Position numbers and translations under genes: made by a program. A stretch of DNA of 64,000 nt. Origin: Deltaproteobacteria bacterium (GTDB lineage: Bacteria > Desulfobacterota > Desulfobulbia > Desulfobulbales > Desulfocapsaceae). The notes beneath the pieces are model-generated. The model made no database searches. It saw nothing but the letters and a program-made list of their open reading frames with translations, and had not been told where the DNA came from. The stretch lies in NCBI GenBank assembly GCA_026388715.1, contig JAPLJF010000006.1, positions 62,001-126,000 of the forward strand. Direction: 5' to 3'. Positions 25,088-32,682 of the stretch are shown here, piece after piece. How positions within the stretch are numbered: position 1 is the stretch's first letter; each line of letters starts with the position of its first letter.

Positions 25088-26149
25088 ATGCATATGGCTG
25101 ACGCTCTTTTATCGCCTGCGGTGGGAATAACAATGTGGGGTGTGACAGCGGGGACGATTGCCTATTGTTCCACAAAGATCAAAAAGGATCTGGATGATCG
25201 TAAGATCCCGCTGATGGGGGTGCTGGGCGCCTTTATCTTTGCCGCCCAGATGATCAACTTCACCATTCCCGCCACCGGATCCAGCGGCCATATCGGTGGT
25301 GGACTCCTGCTGGCGATCCTGCTCGGACCGCATGCGGCCTTCCTGACGATAGCGTCGGTTCTGGTAATCCAGGCCCTGTTCTTTGCCGATGGCGGAATCC
25401 TGGCCCTTGGCTGCAATATCTTCAATATGGGGATATTCCCCGCTTTTATCGCGTACCCCCTTATCTACAAGAAAATAATCGGCCACCAGCCGTCACCGAC
25501 GAGGCTGTCAATCGCCTCGATTATCGGGGTTATCGTCGCGCTCCAGCTCGGGGCCTTCTCCGTGGTTCTCGAAACAGTCGCCTCAGGCATCTCTGCTCTG
25601 CCTTTCACCACCTTTGTTATCCTCATGCAGCCGATCCACCTTGCCATCGGGTTTGTCGAGGGACTCGTCACCGCGACAGTAGTCTCTTTCGTCTATACGG
25701 CACGACCGGAGATACCGCAAAGCGCCATGGAGACCCGGCCTCTTGGCAATATCTCCGTGCGCAATATCGTCCTGGCCTTTCTCACGCTAACCTTCTTAAC
25801 AGGGGGCGTCCTCTCCTGGTATGCCTCGGAAAATCCGGATGGCCTGGAATGGTCGATTGCCAAAGTCACAGGCGCTGGCGAGGTGACCGGGACAGAACAA
25901 TCCCTGCATCATGTCCTGGCAGCCATCCAGGGGAAAACCGCCTTTCTTGCCAATTATTCCTTTCCATCAAAACAGGGTGAGAAGGCGGCAACCGAAGTAG
26001 CCACGGCCGGCAAGGAAGGGCAGGATACCAGTGGGCGACTTGGCACCAGTGTATCAGGAGGCGTCGGTTCCCTGCTTACCCTTACCATGGTCGTCCTCAT
26101 CGGCTTCTTCCTGAGAAGAAAAAAATCCTGTAAAGGGGCTGAAGGCTGA
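25088..26149 (+). CDS. Nickel/cobalt ECF transporter, fused CbiM-CbiN-like S component
   Basis: 353 residues. Begins MHMADALLSP: the N-terminal Met-His-x-Ala-Asp of CbiM/NikM supplies the metal ligands, fixing the start. Seven or so helices of the CbiM domain (1-215), then a PDGLE domain (NPDGLEWSIAKV, about 257) and a C-terminal helix with a basic end, i.e. the CbiN/NikN-like part in one chain. Brings Ni2+ in with NikQ and NikO downstream. Context (hydrogenase maturation in the same window, NikR-like sites) favours nickel over cobalt. Probably NikMN. Confidence 0.88.
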   Translation: MHMADALLSPAVGITMWGVTAGTIAYCSTKIKKDLDDRKIPLMGVLGAFIFAAQMINFTIPATGSSGHIGGGLLLAILLGPHAAFLTIASVLVIQALFFADGGILALGCNIFNMGIFPAFIAYPLIYKKIIGHQPSPTRLSIASIIGVIVALQLGAFSVVLETVASGISALPFTTFVILMQPIHLAIGFVEGLVTATVVSFVYTARPEIPQSAMETRPLGNISVRNIVLAFLTLTFLTGGVLSWYASENPDGLEWSIAKVTGAGEVTGTEQSLHHVLAAIQGKTAFLANYSFPSKQGEKAATEVATAGKEGQDTSGRLGTSVSGGVGSLLTLTMVVLIGFFLRRKKSCKGAEG

Positions 26150-26259
26150 AGATTTTCAGGGACAATCATCATATCAAATAGTTGGGGCAAGTTGTCAGCA
26201 CCTCTCTGTTATCACAGATTCTGCTGACACAGCCTGTTCAGGGAACACCGGAGCAACTA

Positions 26260-27057
26260 ATGAAATTTCCACATGGTTCTACAGTATCACACAGCATCCA
26301 CCCTCTGTCGGTGTATGTCCTCTTCTGCAGCATCCTCTCCTGTCCAGCTGCTGCTTTTGCCGCCCACCCGCTGATTACCGACGACGCGGGCACCATAGGC
26401 GGCGGCAAGGCCCAACTGGAAATGAACGGCGAGTATGAACATGAAAAGGAAGATGGGGTTACCACAGAAACAACGCAGGGAGCCGCAAGCCTCTCCTATG
26501 GGCTGAACGAATCAATGGATCTTATTGTCGGCCTCCCCTATCAACATATCAGGACCACGGATGACACAACCATCATGACCGATAATGGCTTCTCCGATAC
26601 CTCCATCGAGATGAAATGGCGGTTCTATGAGCATGACGACTTGAGCCTTGCCATCAAACCAGGAATCACCCTGCCCACCGGGGACGACGAAACGGAATTC
26701 GGCGCAGGAAAGGTGTCCTACCGCCTCTTTTCCATTATCTCCAAGGAAATGAATCCGTGGGCCTTCCATCTCAACCTCGGCTATATCAGAAATGAAAACA
26801 CCCTGAATGAAGAGAAGGACATCTGGCATGCATCCATCGCTTCCACTTTTGCCATGACTGATAATCTCAAGGCGGTTGCCAACCTCGGCGTTGAAAGCAA
26901 CACAGACGAACTTGCCGGCAACGACCCCGCATTCTTCCTGGCAGGCATGATCTACGCCCTGTCAGAGGAGCTTGATCTCGATTGCGGAATCAAATACGGG
27001 CTTAATGGTGCCGAGACCGACTACACTGCGCTTGCAGGGGTCACTTGGAGATTTTAG
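26260..27057 (+). CDS. Putative outer-membrane beta-barrel protein within the nickel operon
   Basis: 265 residues from ATG at 26260, with GGAG six bases upstream. Hydrophobic signal segment VYVLFCSILSCPAAAFA, with cleavage likely at AFA-AHP. The mature part opens HPLITDDAGTIGGGKAQLEMN, alternates polar and hydrophobic residues throughout and ends in WRF, the terminal Phe expected for Omp assembly. It resembles the phenol-degradation-type transporter fold (MetA-pathway family). Placed between nikMN and nikQ, it may be a nickel porin, but that is inference from position alone. The TAG stop merges with a family A repeat. Confidence 0.7.
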   Translation: MKFPHGSTVSHSIHPLSVYVLFCSILSCPAAAFAAHPLITDDAGTIGGGKAQLEMNGEYEHEKEDGVTTETTQGAASLSYGLNESMDLIVGLPYQHIRTTDDTTIMTDNGFSDTSIEMKWRFYEHDDLSLAIKPGITLPTGDDETEFGAGKVSYRLFSIISKEMNPWAFHLNLGYIRNENTLNEEKDIWHASIASTFAMTDNLKAVANLGVESNTDELAGNDPAFFLAGMIYALSEELDLDCGIKYGLNGAETDYTALAGVTWRF

Positions 27058-27150
27058 GTGCCGTTATGAAATGAGCAATGCTTTTTTGCTTATTTTACTA
27101 CGGCACCTTATGCCACTTCAAAGAAACAGCCAATCTTTTCCGGCTGTTTC
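27055..27150. repeat. Family A repeat inside the nickel operon
   Basis: TTTAGGTGCCGTTATGAAAT ... CTACGGCACCTTATGCCACTTCAAAG, then an AACAGCC/GGCTGTT hairpin. Closely similar to the copy at 14882-15000, including the GCAATGCTTTTTTGCTTAT centre. It separates the outer-membrane gene from nikQ and could act as an mRNA processing or attenuation hairpin. Confidence 0.65.
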
Positions 27151-27241
27151 TGAATGGCTTGAGGTCAACTTTCCACTTGCGCTTCCGCCTTCAACCTTCA
27201 ACCTTCAACCTAAACCCCTCTCTTCTGAATAAAGGAAAGGA

Positions 27242-28054
27242 ATGCGCTCCATTGATGGTACTGTACTTGATCTAAAACGCCTTGATCTCCTGGCAACAGG
27301 TGATTCAATAATCCATCGCCTTGATGCAAGGGCCAAGGTTGTCACCACCCTGTTTTTTATTATTATGGTGGTTTCTTATAATCGATATGCCTTGGCAGAG
27401 TTGACCCCTTTTCTGTTTTTCCCGGTCATCACCCTGGCCCTCAGCAACCTGCCGATCAGCTATATCCTTAAAAAAATAGCGACAATCCTGCCGCTTGCCC
27501 TTTTCGTGGGCTTGTTCAATCCCCTGTTTGATCGAGAAATCCAGGTGATACTCGGCCCTGTCGCCATCTCAGGGGGATGGATTTCTCTTGTTTCCATCAT
27601 GGGCAGAAGCGCCCTGACCGTTGGCAGCGCCATTATCCTGATCGCCACGACCGGATTCATCTCTGTCTGTCACGCCCTCAATCGCCTGGGCATGCCCAGG
27701 GTCTTTACCATCCAGCTCCTTTTCCTCTACCGGTATATCTTTGTGCTCACCGAAGAGGCCGCCCGCACCACACGGGCCAGGGAGCTCAGGGCCTGCGGCA
27801 AAAAAGGTTTGGGCTTCAGCAGCTTCGGCCCCCTGATCGGTCATCTCCTGATCAGGACCTGGGCCCGGGCCGAGCGTATCCATATGGCCATGGTGGTGCG
27901 TGGGTTTTCCGGAGAATTTCACTCCCGGCAGATAAACAGATTCGGCTGCAATGAGTATCTCTATGTCATCGGCTGGTCCCTGGTTTTTATCATTCTACGC
28001 ACCGAGGATGTAACCGGGATACTCGGCGCTGCTTTTACAGGATTATTTTCATGA
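27242..28054 (+). CDS. ECF transporter T component (CbiQ/NikQ)
   Basis: 270 residues, about six helices. Contains HRLDARAKVVTT near the N-terminus and the coupling motifs TTRARELRAC (ARE region, about 176) and ERIHMAMVVRGFSGE (second Arg-rich motif, about 215) that engage the ATPase. Transmembrane scaffold joining the substrate component to NikO. Overlaps nikO by 4 bases (ATGA). Confidence 0.92.
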   Translation: MRSIDGTVLDLKRLDLLATGDSIIHRLDARAKVVTTLFFIIMVVSYNRYALAELTPFLFFPVITLALSNLPISYILKKIATILPLALFVGLFNPLFDREIQVILGPVAISGGWISLVSIMGRSALTVGSAIILIATTGFISVCHALNRLGMPRVFTIQLLFLYRYIFVLTEEAARTTRARELRACGKKGLGFSSFGPLIGHLLIRTWARAERIHMAMVVRGFSGEFHSRQINRFGCNEYLYVIGWSLVFIILRTEDVTGILGAAFTGLFS

Positions 28055-28815
28055 GTCATCATATTGTTGAGGTGAAAGGCCTCAAGCATGTCTATGCCGA
28101 TAGCACCGTTGCCCTGGATGATCTGTCTTTTACCATTCATCACGGGGAATCAGTGGCGATTATCGGCGCCAACGGTGCCGGCAAATCAACGCTCCTGCTG
28201 CACCTCAATGGCTATCTGGCCCCAACTGTCGGGGAGGTAAGGATCGGTGGCTTCCCGCTAACCCAGGCGACCCTGCCGGAGATCAGACGGACCGTGGGGA
28301 TGGTGTTCCAGGATCCGGATGACCAGCTCTTCATGCCCACTGTTTATGAGGACGTCGCCTTCGGTCCCTGCAACCTCGGACTTCCGGAAGAGGAGGTGCG
28401 ACAACGGGTAAATGAGGCCCTGGGAAAAGTAGGGGCCAGACACCTCGCCCAAAAACCGCCCTATCATCTTTCCGGCGGCGAGAAGAAACGGGTGGCCATT
28501 GCCACTGTGCTGTCGATGTCACCGGATATCCTGGTCATGGATGAACCGACAAACGGTCTCGATCCGTTTTCGCGGCGCCAGCTGATCCGTTTACTCAAAG
28601 ACTTTCAACATACCCGGATTTTTACCAGTCATGATCTTGACATGGTCATCGAACTGTGCGAACGCACGATTGTTCTTCATCAGGGAGAGGTCAAGGCGGA
28701 CGGACCAACGGTTGAAATATTCAATAATGAACAACTGCTGGCGGAATGCCGGCTGGAAAAACCGCTGTCGATGCAAGGATGCCCCATCTGTGGCGCCTCA
28801 AGCAAAAGATTGTAA
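28051..28815 (+). CDS. ECF transporter ATPase (CbiO/NikO)
   Basis: 254 residues. Walker A GANGAGKSTL (about 38-47), Q-loop VFQDPDDQLF, signature LSGGEKKRV (about 140), Walker B ILVMDEPTNGLD and TSHDLD. Powers nickel uptake with NikQ and NikMN. The extreme C-terminus has CPICGASSKRL, a CxxC pair unusual for CbiO and possibly a metal site. Ends 7 bases before the tetR promoter. Confidence 0.92.
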   Translation: MSHHIVEVKGLKHVYADSTVALDDLSFTIHHGESVAIIGANGAGKSTLLLHLNGYLAPTVGEVRIGGFPLTQATLPEIRRTVGMVFQDPDDQLFMPTVYEDVAFGPCNLGLPEEEVRQRVNEALGKVGARHLAQKPPYHLSGGEKKRVAIATVLSMSPDILVMDEPTNGLDPFSRRQLIRLLKDFQHTRIFTSHDLDMVIELCERTIVLHQGEVKADGPTVEIFNNEQLLAECRLEKPLSMQGCPICGASSKRL

Positions 28816-28822
28816 AATACAC

Positions 28823-28851
28823 TTGACAGACAAGTCTGTCTGGTTTATATT
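28823..28851 (+). promoter_or_regulatory. tetR promoter with palindromic operator; transcript probably leaderless
   Basis: TTGACA (28823-28828), 17-base spacer, TATATT (28846-28851). The dyad GACAGAC-AA-GTCTGTC (28825-28840) overlaps the -35 and fills the spacer. The gene's ATG at 28858 falls 7 bases after the -10, i.e. at the expected first transcribed base, with no room for a ribosome site. Confidence 0.7.
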
Positions 28852-28857
28852 CATGCC

Positions 28858-29439
28858 ATGTCTGAAATCGAAAAAAATCCCCGGCAGCGCATCATTGAAA
28901 CCGCCCTGCGCCTCTTTTACCAGCAGGGATTTCGCGCCACCGGCATCAACCAGATCATTGCCGAATCCAACGTTGCCAAGGCGACCTTTTACAATCATTT
29001 TCCTTCCAAGGAACAACTCTGTGTCGCTTATCTCCAGGCTCGGCATACCATCTGGATGGACTGGCTCAAGAAAAGCGTCGACAGCCGACCAACCCCATTG
29101 GCTCGTCTTTTAGGGATATTTGACTTTATCCGGGACTGGATGAGCAATTGTGATTTCCGGGGATGCGCCTTTTTAAACATCGCCTCAGAGATCCCCTGTC
29201 TGGACTCGGATATCCGCAACGAGGTTGTCCGGCACAAGGATTCTCTTAAAGGGTATATCAGCCGTCTACTGGCCGAGGTTGAGGATTCCGGCACCACCCC
29301 GCTGGACACTGATCGGCAGCAGATCGTCGATATGCTCTATGTCCTGGTGGAAGGCGCTATTGTCGCCAGTCAAAACTACGGTCAGATTTGGCCCATTGAT
29401 GCCGCCCGTCAGGCCGCAGATCGCCTGGTTAAACACTGA
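28858..29439 (+). CDS. TetR/AcrR family transcriptional regulator
   Basis: 193 residues. N-terminal helix-turn-helix: RQRIIETALRLFYQQGFRATGINQIIAESNVAKATFYNHF-type arrangement (about 9-47), with KATFYNHFPSKEQL as the recognition helix and its follow-on. The C-terminal ligand domain (50-193) is helical, with two nearby cysteines (CDFRGC). Three copies of the same dyad, one in its own promoter and two ahead of the DJ-1 gene, argue that it represses both. The inducer is unknown; the controlled gene hints at reactive small molecules. Confidence 0.9.
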   Translation: MSEIEKNPRQRIIETALRLFYQQGFRATGINQIIAESNVAKATFYNHFPSKEQLCVAYLQARHTIWMDWLKKSVDSRPTPLARLLGIFDFIRDWMSNCDFRGCAFLNIASEIPCLDSDIRNEVVRHKDSLKGYISRLLAEVEDSGTTPLDTDRQQIVDMLYVLVEGAIVASQNYGQIWPIDAARQAADRLVKH

Positions 29440-29459
29440 TATTTTTTTGACCGCCACAG

Positions 29460-29475
29460 GACAGACCTGTCTGTC
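29460..29475. promoter_or_regulatory. Second TetR operator
   Basis: GACAGAC-CT-GTCTGTC, the same half-sites and 2-base spacing as the dyad in the tetR promoter. It lies 20 bases past the tetR stop, about 115 bases ahead of the DJ-1 family start. Confidence 0.65.
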
Positions 29476-29541
29476 TTTAAGCCGTCACGCAAGGTAAATA
29501 TTCTGCAACCATGCAGCAAAATTTGCTGCTCTTTCACTCAA

Positions 29542-29565
29542 CCAAGACAGACCTTTCTGTCTTGG
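29542..29565. promoter_or_regulatory. Third TetR operator, extended dyad
   Basis: CCAAGACAGA-CCTT-TCTGTCTTGG, a perfect 10-bp-arm inverted repeat containing GACAGAC-CT-TTCTGTC. One base differs from the other two operators in the right half. It ends 24 bases before the DJ-1 family ATG, well placed to block transcription. Confidence 0.65.
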
Positions 29566-29588
29566 TAATTTCAAAAAAGGAGTCTATC

Positions 29589-30224
29589 ATGAAAAAACGT
29601 TTAGGAATCTACATCTTTGACGGAGCTGAGGTTATCGACTGGGCAGGCCCTACCGGGGTATTTGCCGTGGCCCGCCGCATGGACCCGGAGCTTGAGACCT
29701 TCCTGGTCGGCGATTCGTTGCAGCCAGCCGTAGCAACGGGCAGCCTGCGGGTAACACCAAAGTACGAACTGGACCATAATCCAGCCATGGACGCCTTTCT
29801 TATCCCCGGCGGCATTGGCACCCGGGCTGAGATGCACAACACAAGGCTGCTTTCATTTGTCAAAAATCTGCCCGAATCAATGCTGTTGGTCAGCGTCTGC
29901 ACTGGCTCCTGGATCTATGGTGCCGCAGGACTGCTTGACAATATCGCCGCTACCAACCGCAAAAACGGCGACCCGAACGAACCCATGGTGCCAATAGACC
30001 GACTGGCCCTGATTGCCCCCAAGTGCAGGATCGACAAGCATCGGGTGGTGGACAGCGGCCGTATAATCACCGGCGGGGGCATCACCTCGGGAATCGAGGT
30101 CGGCTTTCACCTTCTCAGACGTTTCGGCTACACCCCGGAATTTGTTGATAAGGTTGCCTATATCATGGAATATGAAAAGCAATGGGAGCTTATGAAAGAC
30201 GATATTTTCTTCGCCTCTGTCTGA
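29589..30224 (+). CDS. DJ-1/PfpI (class I glutamine amidotransferase-like) protein
   Basis: 211 residues from ATG at 29589, with AAAGGAG upstream. The nucleophile elbow is SVCTGSWIYGAAGLL, with Cys about 101. An acidic residue in DGAEVIDWAGPTGVF (about 14) is placed as in isonitrile hydratase-like and ThiJ/PfpI proteins; SGRIITGGGITSGIEVGFHL is also typical of that branch. Possible isonitrile hydratase, glyoxalase III or deglycase; sequence alone does not decide. Under apparent TetR control, followed by a strong hairpin terminator. Confidence 0.85.
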   Translation: MKKRLGIYIFDGAEVIDWAGPTGVFAVARRMDPELETFLVGDSLQPAVATGSLRVTPKYELDHNPAMDAFLIPGGIGTRAEMHNTRLLSFVKNLPESMLLVSVCTGSWIYGAAGLLDNIAATNRKNGDPNEPMVPIDRLALIAPKCRIDKHRVVDSGRIITGGGITSGIEVGFHLLRRFGYTPEFVDKVAYIMEYEKQWELMKDDIFFASV

Positions 30225-30261
30225 ACAGGCAAAACTGACCAAGAAATCAAGAGATACCCAT

Positions 30262-30301
30262 GGTTCCTTTGGCGGCGCATCCCCGCCAAAGGAACCATTT
30301 T
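30262..30301 (+). terminator. Rho-independent terminator after the DJ-1 gene
   Basis: Perfect 14-bp stem GGTTCCTTTGGCGG / CCGCCAAAGGAACC with a 7-base loop, followed by ATTTTA. The T-run is short but the stem is very stable. It closes the tetR-DJ-1 unit. Confidence 0.7.
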
Positions 30302-30625
30302 ACCGAGGTACGTTATCGCCTTGCTTGGTTTATGTCTACACCACTGTGTTCTTAACACTCGCAATAGCCTACCCGCTTTTTTTATACTCTCATGCGTCCC
30401 TTTCATTCTCCTTTCCGCCTCCTCTTCCGTAATTTATTCGCACTCCGCAATTAAAATTTTATTTCCCGCTGATGATGCGCTACAATAAAAGTATAGCCTG
30501 GGAATGATCCTTGAATCCATAGGCCGTCATTCAAAAATTACTGTAACAATCGAAAGAGGCTCAAGAAACACGTTATTTCGTAACGGCTTGTATGTGTTAT
30601 CTGGCGGACGCAAGAAGAGGTCACT
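30302..30625. other. Gene-free stretch with a family A fragment
   Basis: No gene seen. AT-rich, with a family A remnant GTTATTTCGTAACGGCTTGT near 30569 and ATCTGGCGGACGC just before the next gene, sequences that flank other family A copies. Confidence 0.4.
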
Positions 30626-31582
30626 ATGCAATTCATACTCTCCAAGCAGATTGAACCGACTCTGGCCTTTCATCTCATGAAGTTTGCTTTTCAGGCTTTT
30701 GAGAAAGAGGTTATTGAACTTACCCCAGAAGAATATGCGGAGGCATATCAACAGGCCTACCATCAGATAACCCTGCATGAACAGATCCTCCTGTCTGAGG
30801 CGGCCTGTGGGGTTGTAATTCCTGATAAACTGATTCAAACCATCTTTCGCTCAATCCAGACAGAGCATGGAGGTGAAGAAAATTTTTTCCTCCACCTCCA
30901 AAAAAACAACCTGCGACCAGATGAATTCTTCACCGTCCTGGGTAATGACCTGAAGGTAGAGACTATTTTAGCCAGAGTTGCCTATTATGCCCCACCCGTA
31001 AGCCATCAAGAAATACAAGACTATTACAATAGCCATCAAGGATCATTTTTTTTCCCAGAACAACGCAGTGCCCGTCATATCCTCATCAGTACCGAGAACA
31101 GATACTCGCATCTGCCGAAAGATGCGCTGCTGTACCGCACAATGCGCATTCACTCCCGCCTGCAAAACAAGCAGAAGGGCATGGACGATCAGGCAAGCGA
31201 ACCGGAAGCGAGACTCCGCGTGCCGCTCCCGCCAAAAATAGTAGAAGAGCGGCCCCAGAGCTTTATCCGGGAGGCCCAACTTCATTCTGACTGTACAACC
31301 GCGAGCGATGGCGGCGATCTAGGCCGAATCAGCCCCGGTGAGCTCTGTCCCACCCTCGATCATGCCCTTTTTCAACTTGCCGCAGGAGAGATCAGTCCAA
31401 TCATCCAGACAACACAAGGTTTTCATATCCTCTTCTGTGAGGCGATCCACCCCGGACAACGCTTAAACTTTCAGGAGGCCGCGCCCCAGATTCACCAGAT
31501 CCTGACCAGAGAAGCAAGGATCGATGCGTGCCGGATCTGGCTCAGATCTTTATTCCCTATCAATACCCATAACCTCAAATAG
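30626..31582 (+). CDS. NifM-like parvulin peptidyl-prolyl isomerase carrying an in-frame repeat insertion
   Basis: 318 residues. A helical N-terminal half (1-130) resembles NifM/SurA-type chaperone regions. The parvulin domain begins RSARHILIS (about 149) and resumes at GGDLGRISPGEL ... LAAGEISPIIQTTQGFHILF. Between them about 30 residues (around 181-213, DDQASEPEARLRVPLPP and following) are encoded by a family B repeat and interrupt the normal spacing. No signal peptide, so cytoplasmic, as for NifM, which matures nitrogenase Fe protein. No nif gene is in the window, so the client is unknown. Confidence 0.8.
   Translation: MQFILSKQIEPTLAFHLMKFAFQAFEKEVIELTPEEYAEAYQQAYHQITLHEQILLSEAACGVVIPDKLIQTIFRSIQTEHGGEENFFLHLQKNNLRPDEFFTVLGNDLKVETILARVAYYAPPVSHQEIQDYYNSHQGSFFFPEQRSARHILISTENRYSHLPKDALLYRTMRIHSRLQNKQKGMDDQASEPEARLRVPLPPKIVEERPQSFIREAQLHSDCTTASDGGDLGRISPGELCPTLDHALFQLAAGEISPIIQTTQGFHILFCEAIHPGQRLNFQEAAPQIHQILTREARIDACRIWLRSLFPINTHNLK
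31177..31256 (+). repeat. Family B repeat inside the NifM-like gene
   Basis: This 80-bp block aligns without gaps to the reverse complement of the block inside the lysR gene (32834-32913), about 59 of 80 bases identical by hand count. Contains GGGCATGGACGATCAGG at its left and GAAGAGCGGCC at its right end. Read in frame, no stop. Confidence 0.75.
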
Positions 31583-31852
31583 AGAGTCCAGCCCAGGCTC
31601 AAACCCGCTGAACCAGCGCCAAACGCCATCACCATCTGCTTCGCCACCAAAACGATCTACCTTGAAAAAGATGGCGCAGTGGAGCCGGTGGAGACCATCG
31701 AGCTATCTTGCGCGCCCTGACCGAGATTCTGGGTGCAGGAAGAAACGGGGCGCGTGTCGAGCTGAAAACAGGACATGACCCCAAAGACATCTTTCAGGTC
31801 GTCAGGATCATGCGGTTTGATGAAAAGAAGGAACGGTTGAGAGCTGAAGGGA
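31583..31852 (+). pseudogene. Possible decayed gene between nifM-like and yedF
   Basis: One frame reads ICFATKTIYLEKDGAVEPVE before a stop, somewhat like the start of small CooT-type nickel proteins (MCxATVYLEKDG). A second frame then runs LTEILGAGRNGARVELKTGH and on to MRFDEKKERLRAEGIRKD before a stop near 31866. The two do not join without frameshifts. Could be a broken small gene or chance; no intact gene is supported. Confidence 0.25.
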
Positions 31853-32482
31853 TCAGAAAGGACTGACGACCCTGTCGGCGCTGGCCATGCTGTCCATGAT
31901 CTCATACATATTCGTGGTCGTCCCCACCTGCAGATTCTTTGCAAGTTTGAAGAAATCAAGACAGGTGCCACAGGATAAGATCTTCACCCCTTTCTTCTCC
32001 AGGGCCTGCAGGGCCTCCAGGGCCTTGCCCGCAGTCGCCACCAGCTTGACCCCGCCGTTATAAAAAAGAATCCGGCTGGGTTGGGGGGAGACATCTTTTA
32101 TCGTGGCGACATAGGTCTGCAACAGGGCCCAGCCCAGCTCGTCGCTGCCCCGTCCCATGCAGTCCGAGGCAATCACATAAACCAGATTGCTACCAACCGG
32201 CAGCCCGCCTGGAATCTCACACCGGTAATCAGCCTCGTCAAAAGGGACAGACGGCCCGGCATCTTCCCTGGTATCTGCCGAAAAACTCAATCGAAAGGAG
32301 CCACCTGGAAGCGTTGTCAACTCCACCATGCAGTTTCGGCTGTGACCAAAACGTACCACATTATCCCTGGCGGCCTCATTATCGACAAGAATCTCAAAAG
32401 ATTTTGCCCCCTGTTCCAGCGCAGCCTTGGCCCGCAACACCGGCTCCGGACAACCCAACCCTCTACAATCTATCTGGTTCAT
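31853..32482 (-). CDS. yedF: YedF, selenium-metabolism sulfurtransferase-like protein
   Basis: 209 residues. N-terminal TusA/SirA-like domain with DCRGLGCPEPV (about 5-15, cysteine in CPxP position), and a C-terminal DsrE-like half with FYNGGVKLV and LSCGTCLDFF. This two-domain form is the YedF of selenium-using organisms. ATG at 32482 has AGGAG nine bases upstream; a start seven codons earlier is less likely. Divergent from a LysR gene of the type found next to yedF, supporting the pairing. Confidence 0.88.
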   Translation of the reverse strand: MNQIDCRGLGCPEPVLRAKAALEQGAKSFEILVDNEAARDNVVRFGHSRNCMVELTTLPGGSFRLSFSADTREDAGPSVPFDEADYRCEIPGGLPVGSNLVYVIASDCMGRGSDELGWALLQTYVATIKDVSPQPSRILFYNGGVKLVATAGKALEALQALEKKGVKILSCGTCLDFFKLAKNLQVGTTTNMYEIMDSMASADRVVSPF

Positions 32483-32682
32483 CGCAACTTCACTCCTTTC
32501 CAAGACACGAACAGCTGGAACTTTTTTTCAAAATAGCCCATGCCATCCTATTGGTCAAATAGATAATTCCTATCCGACAAGGCCTTTTTATGGTAAAATT
32601 TTATAAAAAAATAATTTTCTGGAAAGAAAAAACATCGTGAGAATCACAACCACCATCAAACCCGATAGCCCAAGGAAAAATC

